From assembly GCA_009923475.1 (NCBI GenBank), contig RFTM01000080.1, forward strand, positions 1 to 7,343: a DNA stretch of 7,343 nt, given 5' to 3'. The notes beneath the pieces were generated by a model that made no database searches, was not told where the DNA came from, and saw nothing but the letters and a program-made list of their open reading frames with translations. Every line of letters begins with the position of its first letter. Positions within the stretch are counted from its first letter, which is position 1. Source of the DNA: Gammaproteobacteria bacterium. GTDB lineage: Bacteria > Pseudomonadota > Gammaproteobacteria > Steroidobacterales > Steroidobacteraceae. The translations under genes and the position numbers were made by a program. Shown here piece by piece: positions 1 through 7,343 of this stretch.

Positions 1-100
1 CGCCGCCTCGAGACGCTCGTCACGCAGCGCGTGCGGCTCGTCACCGACGCCGAGGTGATGACCGAGATCCTGCATCGCTACACCGCGCTCGAGCGCCGCG
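1..100 (+). repeat. Left arm of a near-perfect 100-bp inverted repeat
   Basis: Each position p from 1 to 100 pairs with position 322-p on the opposite strand. I compared the arms base by base and found 99 of 100 identical; the only difference is at 81 (C) against 241 (A, which reads T on the minus strand). Identity ends sharply at 101/221. The arm touches the window edge, so its true outer end is not visible and the repeat may be longer. Confidence 0.95.
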
Positions 101-222
101 GCGGCATCCAGCCCGCGCTCGATGCGCTGCTCGGCATCGTGGACGAGGTGCTGCCCGTCGACCGCGAGTCCGTCGAGCGCGCCAAGCAATTGGTGCTGCA
201 GTACCCCACGCTGCCGGTGCGC
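1..222 (+). pseudogene. Inverted fragment of the VapC-type PIN toxin gene (codons about 25-98)
   Basis: Read on the plus strand, this stretch encodes the middle of the same PIN-domain toxin whose start lies at 222-393 on the minus strand. Positions 1-99 encode toxin residues 25-57 (R25 to R57, including the TEILHRY segment) and duplicate the minus-strand copy. Positions 100-222 add residues 58-98, starting GGIQPALDALLG and ending YPTLPVR, which the minus-strand copy lacks. Joining minus-strand residues 1-57 to plus-strand residues 58-98 gives one continuous VapC-like sequence. It stops just before the place where the family normally has its third acidic residue (an ARDALH-like motif). No start codon, antitoxin or promoter belongs to this fragment inside the window, and it enters from the left edge. 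The plus frame stays open to 453, but beyond 222 it is only the antisense of the other arm. I infer a fold-back duplicate or chimera, not a functional gene. Confidence 0.75.
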
Positions 223-321
223 GCGGCGCTCGAGCGCGGTATAGCGATGCAGGATCTCGGTCATCACCTCGGCGTCGGTGACGAGCCGCACGCGCTGCGT
301 GACGAGCGTCTCGAGGCGGCG
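222..321 (-). repeat. Right arm of the 100-bp inverted repeat
   Basis: This is the partner of the arm at 1-100 and lies inside the minus-strand toxin gene (residues 25 to 57). A 121-base unpaired loop, 101-221, separates the arms and holds the toxin codons found in only one copy. The inner boundary is rich in CGCG/GCGC, which could supply the microhomology typical of fold-back template switching. Confidence 0.95.
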
Positions 322-393
322 TTGCGCATCCACCTTGTTAGGGTGCGCGGCGCCGACCAGGTACATCGGCACGTTGGAGTCGATGAACACCAT
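222..393 (-). pseudogene. vapC: VapC-type PIN-domain toxin, N-terminal half only, cut off at a fold-back junction
   Basis: The minus-strand ATG at 393-391 opens a frame beginning MVFIDSNVPMYLVG, the typical first strand of a PIN-domain ribonuclease toxin, with the first metal-binding acid at D5. The TEILHRY segment around residue 46 supplies the second conserved acid. VapC toxins are small Mg2+-dependent RNases that cleave tRNA or rRNA and are neutralised by the cognate VapB. The start lies 23 bases after the antitoxin stop codon, the usual antitoxin-then-toxin operon order; no clear Shine-Dalgarno sequence precedes it, so coupling to antitoxin translation is possible. After R57 (position 223) the sequence stops resembling a PIN protein and becomes the reverse complement of the same gene. 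The minus frame stays open to position 1, but that extension is antisense sequence. The third and fourth acids (expected in about 130-140 residues) are missing, so this copy as written cannot be an active toxin. The family call is by motif recognition; the gene symbol is the family name. Confidence 0.72.
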
Positions 394-416
394 CGCTGCG
401 ATCGGGGGAGCCGGTC

Positions 417-686
417 TCAGTACCCGCCGTCGCCGCCCGGCAGGGCGGTGTAGCCGCGTTCGGTCTCGGCGGTGAGGCGTTCGATGGGGCCGGTCGGGGC
501 CGTGTGGCGCACGGCGCTGCGGATGGCGGCGAGCTTGCGGTCGATGTCGGCGGTGGACGCTTCGCGACGCGCCGCGGTCAAGGCCTGCCGCACCCATTCG
601 GCTACGGTCATGCCGCGGCTCGCCGCCGCCGCCTGCAGCGCCGCGTACTCGCCGTCGTCGAACAAGACCTGAAGCCGCTTTGTCAT
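417..686 (-). CDS. vapB: VapB-type ribbon-helix-helix antitoxin
   Basis: This 89-residue protein is the antitoxin of the VapBC-type pair. The N-terminus fits a ribbon-helix-helix (CopG/MetJ/Arc-like) DNA-binding fold: a short strand at residues 3-9 (KRLQVLF), helix A at about 11-23, a turn at SRGM, and helix B at about 27-40 (TVAEWVRQAL). The C-terminal half (about 45-89) is charged, then Gly/Pro-rich, as expected for the flexible segment that wraps around the toxin. It should bind VapC and, as a dimer or a complex with the toxin, repress its own operon; the repeated ATGAGTC sites just upstream are the obvious candidate operator. The ATG at 686 is the only usable start: an in-frame stop lies at 707-705, and the codons between are not start codons. 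There is no Shine-Dalgarno sequence, which fits a leaderless or nearly leaderless mRNA. The toxin gene follows after 23 bases. Confidence 0.8.
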   Translation of the reverse strand: MTKRLQVLFDDGEYAALQAAAASRGMTVAEWVRQALTAARREASTADIDRKLAAIRSAVRHTAPTGPIERLTAETERGYTALPGGDGGY

Positions 687-687
687 A

Positions 688-720
688 GCATGAGTCTGCG
701 TGACTCATGCCGATGAGTCA
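688..720. promoter_or_regulatory. Three-half-site operator for the antitoxin operon (ATGAGTC repeats)
   Basis: ATGAGTC occurs at 690-696 on the plus strand, 702-708 on the minus strand and 713-719 on the plus strand. The first two form a perfect 9-bp inverted repeat (arms 688-696 and 702-710, 5-base spacer). The second and third form an 8-bp inverted repeat (arms 701-708 and 713-720, 4-base spacer). Half-site centres are 12 and 11 bases apart, so all three face about the same side of the helix. Ribbon-helix-helix repressors bind such short repeated half-sites cooperatively. The position immediately before the antitoxin start supports autoregulation; binding itself is inferred. Confidence 0.7.
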
Positions 721-721
721 A
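693..721 (-). promoter_or_regulatory. Candidate antitoxin-operon promoter inside the operator
   Basis: On the minus strand, TTGACT at 721-716 matches the sigma-70 -35 consensus at 5 of 6 positions. A 17-base spacer leads to CAGACT at 698-693, a weak -10 box (3 of 6). Transcription would begin at about 687-686, at the antitoxin ATG itself, which would explain the absent ribosome binding site. All three operator half-sites overlap this promoter (-35, spacer and -10), the geometry expected for repression. The weak -10 keeps confidence low. Confidence 0.35.
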
Positions 722-736
722 ATGGCTACAGAGCCT

Positions 737-765
737 TTTATCCAATGGCGACGGGTGGTTATAGT
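737..765 (+). promoter_or_regulatory. Candidate gltBD promoter
   Basis: TATAGT at 760-765 matches the -10 consensus at 5 of 6 positions and is one of the few AT-rich spots in the window. A 17-base spacer upstream gives TTTATC (737-742), a weak -35 (3 of 6), so an activator may be needed. The predicted start of transcription near 772 would give a leader of about 19 bases before the ATG at 791. No NtrC, Lrp or other nitrogen-regulator site is recognisable. Confidence 0.4.
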
Positions 766-790
766 CCCGAATGGGGGTCTGGAGATGAGC

Positions 791-5416
<4,626 letters not shown>

Positions 5417-5417
5417 C

Positions 5418-6902
5418 ATGGGCAAGCCTACCGGGTTCATCGAATACCTCCGCGAGACGCCGCTCGACCGCTCGCCCAAGGAGCGCGTGCGCGACTGGAA
5501 GGAGTTCCACCACCACCTCGACGAGAAGTCGCTGCGCAACCAGGCCGCGCGCTGCATGGACTGCGGCGTGCCGTTCTGCCACACCGGCAAGCTGATGAGC
5601 GGCGGCGCCTCGGGCTGTCCCGTCAACAACCTCATCCCGGAGTGGAACGACCTCGTCTACCGCGGGCTGTGGCGCGAGGCGCTCGACCGCCTGCACAAGA
5701 CCAACAATTTCCCGGAGTTCACCGGCCGGGTCTGCCCCGCGCCCTGCGAGGGGTCCTGCGTGCTCGGCATCAACGCGCCGCCGGTCACCATCAAGAACAT
5801 CGAGAACACCATCATCGAGCGCGGCTTCGAGGAGGGCTGGGTCGTCCCCGAGCCGCCGAAGAGCCGCACCGGCAAGAAGGTCGCCGTGGTGGGATCCGGC
5901 CCCGCGGGCCTCGCGGCGGCGCAGCAGCTCAACCGCGCCGGCCACAGCGTCACCGTGCTCGAGCGGGCCGACCGCCCGGGCGGCCTGCTGATGTACGGCA
6001 TCCCGAACATGAAGCTCGACAAGCAGGACGTGGTGATGCGCCGCATCAAGCTGCTCGAGCAGGAAGGCGTGAAGTTCGTCTGCAACGCCGATGTCGGCGA
6101 CAACTACGAGGCGCAGATGATGCGCCGCGACTACGACGCCGTCGTGCTCTGCACCGGCGCCACGCAGGCGCGCGACCTGCCGGTCGAGGGCCGCGCGCTC
6201 GGCGGCGTGCATTTCGCGATGGATTACCTCACCACGGCGACCCAGGCCGTGCTCGGCAAGGGCGCGAAGGCCGCGCCCATCCAGGCCAAGGGCCTCGATG
6301 TGGTGGTGATCGGCGGCGGCGACACCGGCACCGACTGCGTCGGCACCGCCATGCGCCAAGGCTGTCGCACCCTCACGCAGTTCGAGATCATGCCGAAGCC
6401 GCCCGCCGAGCGCGCGGCCGACAACCCCTGGCCGGAGTGGCCGAGGGTCTACAAGATGGACTACGGCCAGGAGGAGGCCGCCGCGAAGTTCGGCAAGGAC
6501 CCGCGCGCTTACCTCACGACCGTGAAGCGCTTCGTCGGCGACGAGCAGGGGCGCGTCAAGGAGATCGTCACCGTGGACGTCCGCTGGGAGCAGGACGCGC
6601 AGGGGCGGCTCTCGCCGGTCGAGCAGCCGGGCACCGAGCGCAGCCAGCCCGCGCAGCTCGTGCTGCTCGCGATGGGCTTCACCGGTCCCGAGACCGCGCT
6701 GCCGCAGGACCTCGGCATCGCGCTCGACGAGCGCCGCAACATCCGCGCCGACGCCACGACCTACGCCACCAGCGTCGAGGGCGTCTTCGCCGCCGGCGAT
6801 TGCCGCCGCGGCCAAAGCCTCGTGGTCTGGGCGATCGCCGAAGGGCGCGCCGCCGCGCGGGAGTGCGATCGCTGGCTGATGGGGGCCACCGACCTGCCTT
6901 GA
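5418..6902 (+). CDS. gltD: Glutamate synthase (NADPH) small subunit, GltD
   Basis: This 494-residue flavoprotein takes electrons from NADPH via FAD and passes them through 4Fe-4S clusters to the FMN of GltB. The N-terminal cluster domain has two cysteine groups: C46, C49, C54 and C67 (CMDCGVPFC then GCPVNN), and C106, C110 and C114 (CPAPCEGSC). The FAD-binding Rossmann motif is GSGPAG at 159-164, followed by the [16 protein letters not shown] segment. The NADPH-binding motif is IGGGDTG at 298-304. The C-terminal FAD contact is [20 protein letters not shown] from about 457. Length and order match GltD-type beta subunits of about 450-500 residues. Similar folds occur in dihydropyrimidine dehydrogenase and other GltD-like reductases, but position one base after gltB settles the identity. 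Translation starts at the ATG at 5418; GGGGGG at 5404-5409, inside the end of gltB, is the likely ribosome binding site, and translational coupling is probable. Confidence 0.97.
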   Translation: MGKPTGFIEYLRETPLDRSPKERVRDWKEFHHHLDEKSLRNQAARCMDCGVPFCHTGKLMSGGASGCPVNNLIPEWNDLVYRGLWREALDRLHKTNNFPEFTGRVCPAPCEGSCVLGINAPPVTIKNIENTIIERGFEEGWVVPEPPKSRTGKKVAVVGSGPAGLAAAQQLNRAGHSVTVLERADRPGGLLMYGIPNMKLDKQDVVMRRIKLLEQEGVKFVCNADVGDNYEAQMMRRDYDAVVLCTGATQARDLPVEGRALGGVHFAMDYLTTATQAVLGKGAKAAPIQAKGLDVVVIGGGDTGTDCVGTAMRQGCRTLTQFEIMPKPPAERAADNPWPEWPRVYKMDYGQEEAAAKFGKDPRAYLTTVKRFVGDEQGRVKEIVTVDVRWEQDAQGRLSPVEQPGTERSQPAQLVLLAMGFTGPETALPQDLGIALDERRNIRADATTYATSVEGVFAAGDCRRGQSLVVWAIAEGRAAARECDRWLMGATDLP

Positions 6903-6933
6903 GCCGACCTGCGGGCGCGCTGCTATCCTTTGG

Positions 6934-6953
6934 GGGCGGGCAGCTGCCCGCCC
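6934..6953. terminator. Perfect 20-bp GC palindrome, possible gltBD transcription attenuator or terminator
   Basis: The sequence is identical to its own reverse complement, so RNA from either strand could form an 8-bp all-GC stem closed by an AGCU loop. It lies 31 bases after the gltD stop. No run of T follows on the plus strand (CTCAGGAG comes next) and none follows on the minus strand, so it is not a canonical intrinsic terminator. It also sits only two bases before the Shine-Dalgarno sequence of the next gene. It could be a weak terminator, an mRNA 3'-end stabiliser, or a structure that lowers translation of the downstream gene. Confidence 0.4.
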
Positions 6954-6955
6954 TC

Positions 6956-6960
6956 AGGAG
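6956..6960 (+). promoter_or_regulatory. Ribosome binding site that fixes a GTG start
   Basis: AGGAG lies six bases ahead of the GTG at 6967, ideal Shine-Dalgarno spacing. The GTG is followed directly by a good lipoprotein signal peptide, which confirms this start over the later ATG at 6992, which is in another frame. Confidence 0.75.
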
Positions 6961-6966
6961 CCGCCC

Positions 6967-7343
6967 GTGATCCCCAGACTTCCCGCTGTCCGTGCCGTTC
7001 TGGTCGCCTTCTTGGCGCTGCCCGCGCTCGTCGCTTGCGGCCGCGCCCCTGCGCCGGCCGCGCCGGCTGCGGATGCGCCCGTCGCCGACGCGGCCGCCGC
7101 CGCGCTTCCGGCCGCGGCCCCCGAGCGGGTGGTGGCCGACTTCTATGCGGCGCTGGCTTCGCTGCGCCCGAGCGGCGCGCGTCCGCGCCCACCGAGAAGC
7201 CGCCCTTCACCGACGGCGACCTGTTCTCGAGCCTGTTCGAGGGCCCCACCGGCTACGCCGTGGGCAAGGCCGCCTCCGGTGCCGCCGCGCCGGGCGGCCG
7301 CCTCGGTGACGTGCTCGTGCCGGTGACGCTGGCCCATGCCACG
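6967..7343 (+). CDS. Small lipoprotein, partial at the window edge, with a frame break near 7170-7190
   Basis: From the GTG at 6967 the protein starts with a type II signal peptide: arginines at 4 and 9, a hydrophobic core at 10-22, and the lipobox LVAC with lipidated C24 (codon 7036-7038). An Ala/Pro-rich linker (about 25-52) and the start of a domain, ERVVADFYAALASLRPSGA (53-71), follow. G at the position after the lipidated cysteine would favour the outer membrane. Beyond about 7180 this frame turns into low-quality Arg/Pro/Ser sequence and stops at 7324-7326. A second frame (codons in phase with 7191) becomes protein-like, with TEKPPFTDGDLFSSLFEGP then TGYAVGKAA and GDVLVPVTLAHAT, almost every codon ending in G or C, and stays open to the window end. 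I read this as one gene with a frameshift or small deletion around 7170-7190. The domain start resembles DUF3828-like periplasmic proteins, but that is a weak recollection; function is unknown. Co-transcription with gltBD is possible. Confidence 0.65.

Noticed and set aside
31..453. Plus-strand open frame of 140 codons across the toxin region
   Set aside because: It is a hybrid: the first part is toxin sense sequence, and beyond 222 it is the antisense of the minus-strand toxin gene. It exists only because of the fold-back, and no toxin family member reads this way.
701..720. TGACTCAT/ATGAGTCA sites matching the yeast Gcn4 consensus, next to an amino-acid biosynthesis operon
   Set aside because: Gcn4/AP-1 proteins are eukaryotic. 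The match is coincidental; a local ribbon-helix-helix repressor explains the repeats better.
764..779. Possible short hairpin in the gltB leader (GTCCC against GGGGGTC)
   Set aside because: The pairing is only about four bases with a mismatch, far too weak to call a riboswitch or attenuator.
707..790. N-terminal extension of GltB from the ATG at 707
   Set aside because: This would begin inside the ATGAGTC operator and upstream of the TATAGT -10 box, has no ribosome binding site, and adds residues that do not resemble the family.

Overview
The window is a high-GC (roughly 70%), gene-dense bacterial segment. Nearly every codon in the long genes ends in G or C. A lipoprotein signal peptide with a lipobox points to a Gram-negative cell, most likely a high-GC proteobacterium or a relative; the sequence alone does not settle the lineage.

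Layout. Positions 1-686 hold the start of a type II toxin-antitoxin operon of the VapBC type on the minus strand: a ribbon-helix-helix antitoxin (417-686), then the N-terminal half of a PIN-domain toxin (222-393). The toxin gene does not finish. At position 222 the sequence folds back, and 1-221 carries the middle of the same toxin gene in opposite orientation, giving 100-bp inverted arms (1-100 and 222-321) that differ at one base. Positions 687-790 are a divergent control region with three ATGAGTC half-sites about one helical turn apart and a TATAGT -10 box facing right. Positions 791-5416 and 5418-6902 are gltB and gltD, the large and small subunits of NADPH-dependent glutamate synthase (GOGAT), one base apart. 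Positions 6903-6966 hold a perfect 20-bp palindrome and the Shine-Dalgarno sequence of the next gene. From 6967 to the window edge lies the start of a small lipoprotein gene whose reading frame shifts near 7170-7190.

How the genes work together. GltB releases ammonia from glutamine and channels it to 2-oxoglutarate. GltD supplies electrons from NADPH through FAD and iron-sulfur clusters. With glutamine synthetase, encoded elsewhere, this is the main low-ammonia assimilation route. All visible motifs and cofactor cysteines are present, so the enzyme looks functional. The toxin-antitoxin genes and the lipoprotein gene appear to be neighbours, not partners, of glutamate synthesis.

I found no undescribed biological system. 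The most notable signals are the fold-back at the left edge, the three-half-site operator, and the frame break at the right edge. Both structural anomalies sit close to the window ends, so assembly or amplification artefacts must be excluded before either is interpreted biologically.
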